64,000 bases of DNA from Paenibacillus glycanilyticus (GTDB taxonomy: Bacteria; Bacillota; Bacilli; Paenibacillales; Paenibacillaceae). The notes below the pieces were generated by a model. It saw only the letters and a list, made by a program, of their open reading frames with translations. It was not told where the DNA came from and did not search any database. The position numbers and the translations under genes are program-made. This document shows, piece by piece, positions 28,030-35,560 of the stretch. Within the stretch, counting starts at the first letter, position 1; each line of letters opens with the position of its first letter. Where the stretch lies: the NCBI RefSeq assembly GCF_030161375.1, contig NZ_BSSQ01000010.1:186001-250000 (forward strand). Direction: 5' to 3'.

Positions 28030-29667
28030 TTACAGCAATTTGGCTGCAGCGAGCAAGCGATAGAGCATTTCAGCAATTTCCGCGCGCTTTACGGCAGTGG
28101 CAGGTTCGATCTGAAGCGCATCCTGCGATAGAATATTTTCACGGTAATTGAACGCAAGGGCGTCTCTTGCCCATTCGGCCGATTTCGTGTAATCCCCGAA
28201 TTGCGCCAACATATCTCTTGTTTCGGCAGGGCTCATTGCCGTATTGAGACCGGTAAGCTTTGCTGCATTCGCAATCATAACGGCCGCTTCCTGCTTCGTA
28301 ATGGTGTTGTTTGGCGCGAATTTTGTAGCAGATGTTCCGTTCACGATTCCATAAGAATTGGCCGTTCCAATGTAACCCGCATACCAAACCGTGCTTTTGA
28401 CATCGGCAAACTTGGCCGTAGCTTTCGGAACAAGACCAAGCCCTTTCGTAACGATCGTGGCGAACTCTGCGCGAGTCATCGTTTTGTTAGGGGCAAATGC
28501 AGCTTCCGTCATTCCGTTAATAATGCCCCGTGAAGCAAGTGCTTCGATTGCCTTCTTGCTTGGGCTAGCCGATATGTCGCTGAAGGTCTTCGCGGCATCC
28601 AACACGGGCATCTTCTTAATGTCCTTATGTTTGTTTGGCAAACCAAACGTATTATTAGTATTCGATGGGGTTACTCTCGTAACATCGGACATTCTGTACA
28701 GACCGTTTTTCCCTTCGGCCACTCGTTTGGCGTCTACTAAGCCATACAAAGCCTGCTCTGTGGACATGCCCGTTACGCCGCTGCCGTCCTCCGTATGCTG
28801 GAACCCGCTTCCTTGTTCGTAATAGGTCATCAGGTCGTCTAGAACGGTGTGGCCATTTTTTACAAAACGGCTGTCATTCACGGAAATTCCCAGCTCGCAT
28901 AGCGCTACTAATACTTGAACGGAGCTTTCCGAGTTTCTGACTCCCCAGCTGGCGTAGCCTCCCGAAGCATCCTGCATCTTCGATAACCGATCAAGCGCTT
29001 TATCCGTAGCTGCCTTCACAGTCTTCCGATCCTGGTATTTCGCGAGCGCTTGCAGAGCCATTCCCGTTAGATCAGCGTCTGCGCTATTGCCAGAGAGAGC
29101 AAATCCGCCATCCTGCAATTGACGGGATAAAATTTCGTTTATGTACAGGTCTCTTGTCGCTTGAACTGTCGCACCGGTATTAATTGGTATTTCATAGTCT
29201 CCGCTGTCCAGCGCGATCAGAGCAAATATGGGGCCGTTTAATCCTTGCCAGATCGTTTTGTTGAAATCGCCGAGCGGCATCAACAGATTGTATCCGGCCA
29301 CATTGGTCGGATCGGCGCCTATTGCCGTTAAAGCCAAAATCAGCCTTGAGTATTCCGTATACTTCTTGTCGTGAAGAACGCCTTTCCGTTCCGTCACGTA
29401 ATCCTCTATGACCTTGTAATAATTGTCGTAATAACTTTGCGGTACGTTATAATCGGATCGCGCCAGCCCGAGTACCGCCCATTCGCCGCCAATTGAACCT
29501 ACCTCCGGATGATCTACCGTTGCTAGGACGTAAGCAGCCGTCTCCTTTATGGCAGTATCTAACGCTGCCGCTGGCATTGTCGCTGCTAAGGCAGGGACAA
29601 TGCCGAATACATTCATCGCCAAACATAGAACGAGTACGGCAACAAATCTTTTCCCGACTCTGAGCAT
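28030..29667 (-). CDS. SLH-anchored alpha/alpha-toroid protein (intrinsic-factor alpha-like)
   Basis: A 545-residue secreted protein, first gene behind the cobalamin riboswitch. A signal peptide ends ALA-A near residue 28. Residues about 30-335 are toroid repeats of the terpene-cyclase/prenyltransferase fold (QGLNGPIFALIALDSG, RQLQDGGFALSG, GGYASWGVRNSES, TEQALYGLVD). About 365-545 are three SLH repeats (MTRAEFATIVTKGLG; ITKQEAAVMIAN; VKRAEIAEMLYR). No terpene-cyclase DXDD motif is evident. The toroid is a clear paralogue of the second toroid in the 1476-residue protein. With the adjacent DUF4430 gene it would make up a two-chain intrinsic-factor-like receptor. GGAGGAGAAGAAGAG precedes the ATG. 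Confidence 0.87.
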   Translation of the reverse strand: MLRVGKRFVAVLVLCLAMNVFGIVPALAATMPAAALDTAIKETAAYVLATVDHPEVGSIGGEWAVLGLARSDYNVPQSYYDNYYKVIEDYVTERKGVLHDKKYTEYSRLILALTAIGADPTNVAGYNLLMPLGDFNKTIWQGLNGPIFALIALDSGDYEIPINTGATVQATRDLYINEILSRQLQDGGFALSGNSADADLTGMALQALAKYQDRKTVKAATDKALDRLSKMQDASGGYASWGVRNSESSVQVLVALCELGISVNDSRFVKNGHTVLDDLMTYYEQGSGFQHTEDGSGVTGMSTEQALYGLVDAKRVAEGKNGLYRMSDVTRVTPSNTNNTFGLPNKHKDIKKMPVLDAAKTFSDISASPSKKAIEALASRGIINGMTEAAFAPNKTMTRAEFATIVTKGLGLVPKATAKFADVKSTVWYAGYIGTANSYGIVNGTSATKFAPNNTITKQEAAVMIANAAKLTGLNTAMSPAETRDMLAQFGDYTKSAEWARDALAFNYRENILSQDALQIEPATAVKRAEIAEMLYRLLAAAKLL

Positions 29668-29716
29668 CTCTTCTTCTCCTCCGCAAGAATGTCTTCTGCT
29701 GTTATTTCATTGCATC

Positions 29717-29750
29717 AAAAAAAGCCCTTGATTCCTAAGAATCAAAGGCT
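29717..29750 (-). terminator. Riboswitch expression-platform terminator
   Basis: On the minus strand AGCCTTTGATTC, loop TTAG, GAATCAAGGGCT, then seven T. It sits between the cobalamin aptamer and the first start codon, as expected for transcriptional attenuation when the ligand is bound. Confidence 0.85.
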
Positions 29751-29821
29751 GCCGATGTCTAACCTAAATAATAGACAACAAAAAAAGCACCGCCTCCATC
29801 ATCCGTAGAGTGTGTGAATAC

Positions 29822-29992
29822 AAGTCAAGGCAGGTCTCCTGGCTTTGGATCATCGCTCCTCTGCGCCTTCCCGGCATGAAACCCCAGTGGCTATTACAGA
29901 TTCGCTCCTCAATTACAGTGGCGGGACCGCGCCGGATTTGCACCGGACTTCCCTTTTAAGCATGATGGAAAACCAAACATGCACCTTAACCA
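29822..29992 (-). promoter_or_regulatory. Cobalamin riboswitch
   Basis: Read on the minus strand, the conserved core is complete: GGTGCATG near the 5' end, AAAAGGGAAGTCCGGTGCAA, then the CCGCCACTGTAA segment, AGCCACTGGGG, CCGGGAAGGCGC, GATGATCC, and the B12 box AGCCAGGAGACCTGCC (29844..29829). Aptamers of this class bind adenosylcobalamin or related corrinoids and repress the downstream operon. Its position identifies the five genes down to 19290 as corrinoid-regulated. Confidence 0.96.
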
Positions 29993-30011
29993 ATTTTATT
30001 CAATTACATAG

Positions 30012-30040
30012 ATCATATAGGGATCACGCGATTTTGTCTA
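30012..30040 (-). promoter_or_regulatory. Promoter of the cobalamin operon
   Basis: -35 TAGACA (30040..30035), 17-base spacer, -10 TATGAT (30017..30012), about 20 bases before the aptamer. It begins 23 bases after the phosphoesterase stop. Confidence 0.65.
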
Positions 30041-30062
30041 TCTATCCTATCTATCTATCATT

Positions 30063-30815
30063 CTACTCTCGCAACTGATCCCCGTGAAATACCCGCAAGA
30101 TAAACTCTCGCTCGGGAACATCCAGCTTCCCATAGGAAGCGAGAAAAGCGGTATTATCATATTCCGCTTCCTTCAGCTCTACGTTGATGCCCTGCTCATT
30201 CACCGTAACGATGGCATATCTTGCGGTCGGCTTGTTGTTGCAGCCAAGCGAGCCGGGATTTACAAACACCTGTTTGTCGCTTCGGAAATAATGCACGGGA
30301 TGATGATGGCCAAAGCCGATGAAGGATTCCCGGTACCCGTCAAATAGCCGTTCCAAATTGGGCAAGCTTGGTTCGACAATCGCACTGAACGGATCCATGC
30401 TGATCGGCTTGAACATTTTGTCATCGGCAATATGATAATGCGTGAACAACATACTCTGTCCAACCATATCCGTCTGGATCATCCGGGGCATTTGTTCCAG
30501 CATAGGCAAGAAGGTCTTGTCCAATCGTTCCGCAATCCACTCATGATGCCGCTTGGAATGAAAATGGCTTTCCGGGTAGGCCTCGCCCTTGATAATAGCA
30601 AGTACGGCTTCATCATGGTTGCCGGATACAAATGACATATGACTCCTTGCAAAAAGAGTGCCAAGCACCTCATTTGTATCCGGACCAATTCCGATCAGAT
30701 CGCCTAGGCAGTAGATAGAATCGACCTCGTGATCATTGTCGATCTCCTGAAGGGCAGCTCTTAATGCAGGCATATTGCCATGGATATCCGTGATCATCGC
30801 AAACGTTCTGCTCAT
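30063..30815 (-). CDS. Metallophosphoesterase (calcineurin-like)
   Basis: A 250-residue protein with the metal-ligand series of calcineurin-type phosphoesterases: ITDIHGNMPAL, YCLGDLIGIGP, VSGNHDEAV, TH and GHHHPVHY. It resembles the YfcE/serine-threonine phosphatase-like group; the substrate is unknown. The start MSRTFAM at 30815 follows GGAGGGTGAAGGGATA; longer frames overlap rpiA. It is 40 bases downstream of rpiA, so probably co-transcribed. No terminator is visible before the B12 promoter, so read-through transcripts would also meet the riboswitch. Confidence 0.88.
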   Translation of the reverse strand: MSRTFAMITDIHGNMPALRAALQEIDNDHEVDSIYCLGDLIGIGPDTNEVLGTLFARSHMSFVSGNHDEAVLAIIKGEAYPESHFHSKRHHEWIAERLDKTFLPMLEQMPRMIQTDMVGQSMLFTHYHIADDKMFKPISMDPFSAIVEPSLPNLERLFDGYRESFIGFGHHHPVHYFRSDKQVFVNPGSLGCNNKPTARYAIVTVNEQGINVELKEAEYDNTAFLASYGKLDVPEREFILRVFHGDQLRE

Positions 30816-30855
30816 TATCCCTTCACCCTCCCTGCATATTGGCAATCTGCGAATC

Positions 30856-31527
30856 CTACTTCGAGATGCTGCGGATCGATCCATCGGCGGAACCAACAAT
30901 AACGAGATTCGCCATATGAATAAATAAGCCGTTATCCACAACGCCAGGAATTCCATTAAGTGTATCGTGCAGCTCCACCGGATTCGCAATCGCATCGAAG
31001 TGGCAATCGGCAATATAGTTGCCGTTATCCGTAACATACAACTGATCGCCGTTCATGCGCAGCTTAGGCTCGCAGCCCAGCTTCTTCAACTTCTTAACCG
31101 TCAACTCGTATGCAAATGGAACAATCTCCACCGGCAGCGGGAATTTCCCCAGTTGCTTCACGTCTTTGCTCTCATCCACAATGATAATCAGCTGCTTGCT
31201 GGCTGCAGCCACAATCTTCTCTCGAAGAAGCGCACCGCCGCCGCCTTTGATGAGATGAAGCTCGGGATCCACTTCATCCGCGCCGTCAATGGTCAAATCC
31301 AGCATGTCCACATCGGCAAATGGCATCATCGGAATGCCCAGCTCCTTAGCCAGCTCCTCGGATTGTACCGAAGTAGCAACGGCTTGAACCTGGAGGCCTT
31401 CCTCCTTCACCCGCCGGCCAATCGCCTGTATCGCCCAATAAGCGGTTGATCCCGTGCCAAGTCCTACTTTCATTCCGTCTTTTACGAATTCCACTGCTTT
31501 TTCGCCTGCTATACGTTTCGATTCCAT
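30856..31527 (-). CDS. rpiA: Ribose-5-phosphate isomerase A
   Basis: A 223-residue RpiA starting MESKRIAGEKAVEFVKDGM. Signature segments are GLGTGSTAYWAI, TIDGADEVDPELHLIKGGGGALLREK and the catalytic-lysine region after it. It interconverts ribose-5-phosphate and ribulose-5-phosphate, complementing the zwf-tkt-tal operon at 8-12 kb. ATG at 31527 follows AAAGGTGATCTG; the frame extends 62 codons upstream without support. Confidence 0.96.
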   Translation of the reverse strand: MESKRIAGEKAVEFVKDGMKVGLGTGSTAYWAIQAIGRRVKEEGLQVQAVATSVQSEELAKELGIPMMPFADVDMLDLTIDGADEVDPELHLIKGGGGALLREKIVAAASKQLIIIVDESKDVKQLGKFPLPVEIVPFAYELTVKKLKKLGCEPKLRMNGDQLYVTDNGNYIADCHFDAIANPVELHDTLNGIPGVVDNGLFIHMANLVIVGSADGSIRSISK

Positions 31528-31573
31528 CAGATCACCTTTGTTATAATGAATTTGTTCAAATGATTTAATTTTT

Positions 31574-31601
31574 AGTATAACAAAGCTCGGTATGTTAGGA
31601 A
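31574..31601 (-). promoter_or_regulatory. Candidate rpiA promoter
   Basis: -10 TATACT (31579..31574) with a weak -35 TTCCTA (31601..31596) at 16-base spacing, 47 bases before the rpiA start. Confidence 0.45.
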
Positions 31602-31625
31602 ATATATGCTCTAAATAAAATAAAT

Positions 31626-31661
31626 AAGGCGCATTTCCGCTGCTAAGCGAAAATGCGCCTT
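31626..31661 (-). terminator. Terminator after the SleB-like hydrolase gene
   Basis: Inverted repeat AAGGCGCATTT/AAATGCGCCTT with a partly paired interior. On the minus strand it is followed by the T-rich TTATTTATTTTATTT. Confidence 0.8.
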
Positions 31662-31729
31662 TGTCCATCGAAATGAACATAAACCATGCCGATACCGGGC
31701 AAACTTTAAACATGCCCCAAATGAATTAT

Positions 31730-32392
31730 TTATACGGCAAAAATGTGATTGCCGATTTGAACGGTTTGCTTGCGGGACCAGATCCATTTCGAAGTAGCGG
31801 TCTTTGGATTAAAGTAATACAAAGCGCCGCCTGTTGGATCGTTACCCTTAAGAGCGTCTAATGCCGCCTTATAAGCAGTGGAGTTTGGCGTCAGCTTATA
31901 CTGACCGTCATTAACGGCCGTAAATGCGCCGCTTTGCTCAATAACCCCTTTAATCGTTTTTGGGAACTCGTCCGAAGCAAGACGGTTAAGCACAACGGCC
32001 GCTACCGCAACTTGGCCTTTGTAAGACTCGCCGCGTGCTTCCGCATAAATAATGCGTGCCAGAAGATCAAGCTCCTTCTGATTGGCAGACGATTTTTTAA
32101 TTTCTGTCCACGTTTTTTCGCCGGTTTTCCCATCCGCCTTAAGGCCATAATCGGCTTGGAACTGACGAACGGCTTCTTCCGTCATTTTTCCGTAAAACGT
32201 CGTAATTTGCTCATTATCGAAATACCCCATCGTCTTCAGACGGAATTGCAAATCCGGAACGTCTACGCTGTAATTGCCGTAGCTCAAGTTGGCCGGAGTC
32301 GCTGCTTTTGCGGCTTGAAGCGGCATCGCCACCGTCATCACAAATGCCAGTATAATGGTAATACTATATTTATAAATTTGATTATTAATCAA
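31730..32392 (-). CDS. SleB/CwlJ-like cell-wall hydrolase with peptidoglycan-binding domain
   Basis: A 220-residue secreted protein. It has an N-terminal signal (ITIILAFVMTVAMPLQAAKAA), a peptidoglycan-binding domain (VPDLQFRLKTMGYF ... RQFQADYGLKADGKTGEKTW), and a C-terminal hydrolase-2 domain (LARIIYAEARGESYKGQVAVAAVV, with the catalytic glutamate in YAEARGE). This is the spore-cortex-lytic SleB/CwlJ family. TTG at 32392 is the probable start, 8 bases after GAGAGGGG; an earlier ATG overlaps that site. Confidence 0.9.
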   Translation of the reverse strand: MINNQIYKYSITIILAFVMTVAMPLQAAKAATPANLSYGNYSVDVPDLQFRLKTMGYFDNEQITTFYGKMTEEAVRQFQADYGLKADGKTGEKTWTEIKKSSANQKELDLLARIIYAEARGESYKGQVAVAAVVLNRLASDEFPKTIKGVIEQSGAFTAVNDGQYKLTPNSTAYKAALDALKGNDPTGGALYYFNPKTATSKWIWSRKQTVQIGNHIFAV

Positions 32393-32568
32393 TATTTTTT
32401 CCCCTCTCATTTTATTAATAATTGTATAAATCATTAATTGGAATTATTTTGTTTTGTAACGGCATGTTTTCAACGAGTTTAACATACACATCGAATTAAG
32501 TTAACCCGAATTTAATAATTACATTTATTTGCTAAGCTAACTTTTTCCTCCGCCGATAGTCGTTCTGA

Positions 32569-32597
32569 TTGTTCCCTTTCAGTAGAATTGGTACAAT
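32569..32597 (+). promoter_or_regulatory. Promoter of xerS
   Basis: -35 TTGTTC (32569-32574), 17-base spacer, -10 TACAAT (32592-32597), 31 bases before the start codon. Confidence 0.6.
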
Positions 32598-32627
32598 ATA
32601 GGAAGATTTGAAGCGAGGTGAACAGCA

Positions 32628-33725
32628 TTGAATGTGATCAAAATCAAGGATCGGCAGGAGCTTGATCGGCGTGTTCCGATGATGCCCTGGTATGTGGAGA
32701 AATTTATTAACTATAAGCTTCCGGACCTGTCTCCCTCTTCATTGCTGGAGTATATTAGAGACTACGAGACGTTTATGGGCTGGCTTATTGCGGAAGGATT
32801 ATCAAGCGCGGAGAAGGTAAAAGATGTTCAGCTCATCGAGCTTGAACGGCTGCATATGGACAGCATCGACAGCTTCCGGATGTTCCTGATGACGAATCCG
32901 AACCATAGCAATACAAGAACCACCATTACGCGCAAACTATCGTCTCTCCGGTCGCTGTTTCATTATTTGAGCCAGATCGCCGAGGATGAGGAGTTTTACC
33001 CGCTGCTCAAGCGGAACGTCATGGCCAAGGTCTCCATCAAACGGACGCACAAGCCGAAGGATACGGCGGCTAAGCTCGAAGGCAAGCTGCTGCAAGAAGA
33101 GGAAATCTACGAGTTCCTCGCTTATGTCCATGCCGATTACGAGAAGGATATAGCGGAGAATAAGCAAGCGTTATATTCGTATACGCTCAACAAGACAAGA
33201 GACAGCTGCATAATCAGCCTTATTCTGCACTCCGGTCTTCGGGTGTCTGAAATCGTGAACCTGAATGCGGATGATATTGACGTGAAGAAGAAGCTCGCCT
33301 ATGTGTACCGAAAAGGCAAAAACGACGACACCTTCAAGACGCCCGTCTATTTCCGCCAGGAAGCGGTAGACGACCTTAGCGCGTATTTGCAAATGAGGGA
33401 CACTCATTATAAGGCGCCTAAACGCGAAAAAGCCCTCTTCCTTGCCATGGCGAATGGCAAAAAAGAAGGCTCTCGAATGACGAAACGCGCCATTCAGGAA
33501 ATGGTTATCAAATATGCGAAGCGCTTTGGCAAACCTTACTTAAGCGTACATAAGCTTCGCCATTCGTTCGCAACCGATTATTATTTGCGAAATGATATCT
33601 ATATGACGCAGGAGCAGCTTGGGCACGCCTCTCCCGAGACGACCCAAATTTACGCCCACCTTACGGATAAAACGATGGCCGAAGCCATCGACCGCATTAA
33701 GGAAGCAAGCGAAGCTACGAACTAA
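32628..33725 (+). CDS. xerS: XerS-like tyrosine recombinase
   Basis: A 365-residue recombinase. The N-terminal PMMPWYVEKFINYKL resembles the opening of XerS proteins, longer at the N-terminus than XerC/XerD. Catalytic residues are visible: R in SGLRVSEIVNL, K in YRKGKND, H-x-x-R in HKLRHSF, H in QLGHAS and the nucleophile in TTQIYAHL. XerS resolves chromosome dimers alone at a dif site. No att repeats or phage genes flank it, so a housekeeping recombinase is more likely than a mobile integrase. It starts with TTG behind GAGGTGAACAGCA. Confidence 0.83.
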   Translation: MNVIKIKDRQELDRRVPMMPWYVEKFINYKLPDLSPSSLLEYIRDYETFMGWLIAEGLSSAEKVKDVQLIELERLHMDSIDSFRMFLMTNPNHSNTRTTITRKLSSLRSLFHYLSQIAEDEEFYPLLKRNVMAKVSIKRTHKPKDTAAKLEGKLLQEEEIYEFLAYVHADYEKDIAENKQALYSYTLNKTRDSCIISLILHSGLRVSEIVNLNADDIDVKKKLAYVYRKGKNDDTFKTPVYFRQEAVDDLSAYLQMRDTHYKAPKREKALFLAMANGKKEGSRMTKRAIQEMVIKYAKRFGKPYLSVHKLRHSFATDYYLRNDIYMTQEQLGHASPETTQIYAHLTDKTMAEAIDRIKEASEATN

Positions 33726-33784
33726 CACGCAGCTTAAGCTTGCACTTGCGATAATACCGCCTCTTGCATGTTAAGCTGCGTGTT
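33724..33784. terminator. Long-range inverted repeat at convergent xerS/ABC ends
   Basis: A perfect 14-bp inverted repeat (AACACGCAGCTTAA at 33724-33737 and its complement at 33771-33784) encloses 33 bases. One arm covers both stop codons and the other is inside the ABC coding sequence. No T-tract follows, so it may stabilise 3' ends rather than terminate. Confidence 0.45.
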
Positions 33785-35542
33785 GACCAGCTTCGCATAC
33801 AACCCGCCATGCTTCATTAATTCATTATGCGAGCCTTGCTCGGCGATTCGTCCGTCTTGAACAACAAGGATCAGATCCGCATCGCGTACCGTCGACAACC
33901 GGTGCGCGATGATGAAGGCGGTTCTGCCGTTCAGCAAAGTCTCCAGCGCCTCCTGAATATGCTGCTCCGTTTCCGTATCCACACTGGAAGTCGCTTCATC
34001 TAGAATAAGAATCCGCGGATCCGATAACAATACCCTGCCGAACGCAAGCAACTGTCTTTGTCCGACAGACAGCTTGGAACCACGCTCTTCTACCTCCGTC
34101 TCGTACCCGTCGTTCATTTGCGCCACAACCCGATCTAACCGAACGCTTTCCGCAGCTAGAATCATCTGCTCTCTAGATGCGCCGTCATTTCCGTAGCGGA
34201 GGTTCTCCTCAATTGATCCCGAGAAAATGAACGAATCCTGAAGCACGATCCCCATCTGTCTGCGCAATGATTCCAGCGTCACATCCTTAACATCCAATCC
34301 GTCAATCGTTACTTTCCCGCCGGTTGCGTCATAGAATCGCATCAACAGGTTAACGATCGTGCTTTTGCCCGCTCCGGTTGGTCCAACAAGGGCGACTCGT
34401 TGTCCAGGGCGAACTTTAAAGCTTACGCCGTGCAGCACATCCGGCTTGGTTTCCTCATAGCGGAACGATACGTTCTCAAACGCTACTTCCCCTTGGATCG
34501 CCGGCATACGGCGGGCATCCGCAGCATCGGTAACTTCCGCGTCCGTATCGAGAATTTCAAAGATCCGTTCCGCGGAAGCCATCGCTGAGAGCACTTGGCT
34601 GTATACTTTGGACAAGGCGCTGAGCGGCCCCCAGAAACGCCACAAATAGTTGATGAAAGCCATAACGAAACCGATCGTAAGAGCTCCGTCCATCACTTGC
34701 TTCGCTCCGAACCAGATGACGATACACGTGCCAATCATGCCGACCATCTCGACCAGCGGATAGACGGTTGATTCCAACATAATCGCGCGCATGAAAGCCT
34801 GCTTGTTCCGGAAGTTAATGCCCTCGAACCTTGCGCTGTTCTTATGCTGGCGAGAGAAAGCTTGCACGACGCGAATGCCTTGAATCGTTTCATTCAGATG
34901 CCCGTTAATGGCGGACATCGTCTTGCGCGAACGTGTCCATGCCCCTTCAATCCGGGGACGCAGCCTGTTCACGATCAAGTACAGCAGCGGCATCATAATA
35001 AAGGACAAAAGCGCCAGCTTCCAATCCATCCATAGCAAAATCGCAACAATCCCGACAAGATGCGTCACTTCCATAACGGTTGTGATCAAACCGCCGTTAA
35101 TAAGCTCGCCGATGGCATTCGTATCATTCGTAATCCGGGACATGATTTTCCCTGCCGGGCGTCCGTCGAAGAATCGGAAAGACAGCTTTTGCAGATGGTT
35201 AAACAATTGCTGCCGTAGATCGTAAAGAATTCGCTGGCCGGTAAAGTTAATATATTTGGTATGTACCCAGCCACAGCCCCAGCCGATCAGCTTGATGCCA
35301 AGCAAGGTTATGCCAAATAGATGAATAGCGTTGAAATCGCCTTTCGTAATCCCATCATCGATTAGGTACCCCAGTAATAGCGGCTCTGCAAGGCTCAAGA
35401 TCATATTCAGCACAACAACGACCAAGATGATGCTAAGCGTCTTGCGATAAGGCTTTAAATATCCGACTAGTCTTCGCATATAGACCAGATTAAACGGTTT
35501 TTCTTCTATTTCGCTGTCGTCATCCCATTCCACTTGACTCAT
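33734..35542 (-). CDS. ABC exporter half-transporter (permease-ATPase)
   Basis: A 602-residue type IV ABC exporter subunit. Residues about 30-320 hold six membrane helices. The nucleotide-binding domain has Walker A GPTGAGKSTIV, signature KLSVGQRQLL (LSVGQ rather than LSGGQ), Walker B ILILDEATSSVD and H-loop IAHRLS. With the next gene upstream (19 bases apart) it probably forms a heterodimer of the YheH/YheI or BmrCD type that exports drugs or lipids. Both partners keep the catalytic glutamate. A 42-residue hydrophilic N-terminus (EWDDDSEIEEKP) precedes the membrane domain. Confidence 0.92.
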   Translation of the reverse strand: MSQVEWDDDSEIEEKPFNLVYMRRLVGYLKPYRKTLSIILVVVVLNMILSLAEPLLLGYLIDDGITKGDFNAIHLFGITLLGIKLIGWGCGWVHTKYINFTGQRILYDLRQQLFNHLQKLSFRFFDGRPAGKIMSRITNDTNAIGELINGGLITTVMEVTHLVGIVAILLWMDWKLALLSFIMMPLLYLIVNRLRPRIEGAWTRSRKTMSAINGHLNETIQGIRVVQAFSRQHKNSARFEGINFRNKQAFMRAIMLESTVYPLVEMVGMIGTCIVIWFGAKQVMDGALTIGFVMAFINYLWRFWGPLSALSKVYSQVLSAMASAERIFEILDTDAEVTDAADARRMPAIQGEVAFENVSFRYEETKPDVLHGVSFKVRPGQRVALVGPTGAGKSTIVNLLMRFYDATGGKVTIDGLDVKDVTLESLRRQMGIVLQDSFIFSGSIEENLRYGNDGASREQMILAAESVRLDRVVAQMNDGYETEVEERGSKLSVGQRQLLAFGRVLLSDPRILILDEATSSVDTETEQHIQEALETLLNGRTAFIIAHRLSTVRDADLILVVQDGRIAEQGSHNELMKHGGLYAKLVNTQLNMQEAVLSQVQA

Positions 35543-35560
35543 GTATTCCCCTCCTGCCTG

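Noticed and set aside
19290..29667. Terpene cyclase/prenyltransferase function for the toroid proteins
   Set aside because: The fold is shared, but the proteins are secreted, SLH-anchored, paired with DUF4430 and ECF genes and controlled by a B12 riboswitch; no DXDD-type catalytic motif was seen.
32435..32627. A dif site beside xerS
   Set aside because: XerS genes in streptococci have an adjacent dif site, but no matching arm pattern is visible here by eye.
32628..33725. Phage or integrative-element integrase
   Set aside because: The N-terminus resembles XerS, and no att repeats, phage genes or tRNA are nearby.
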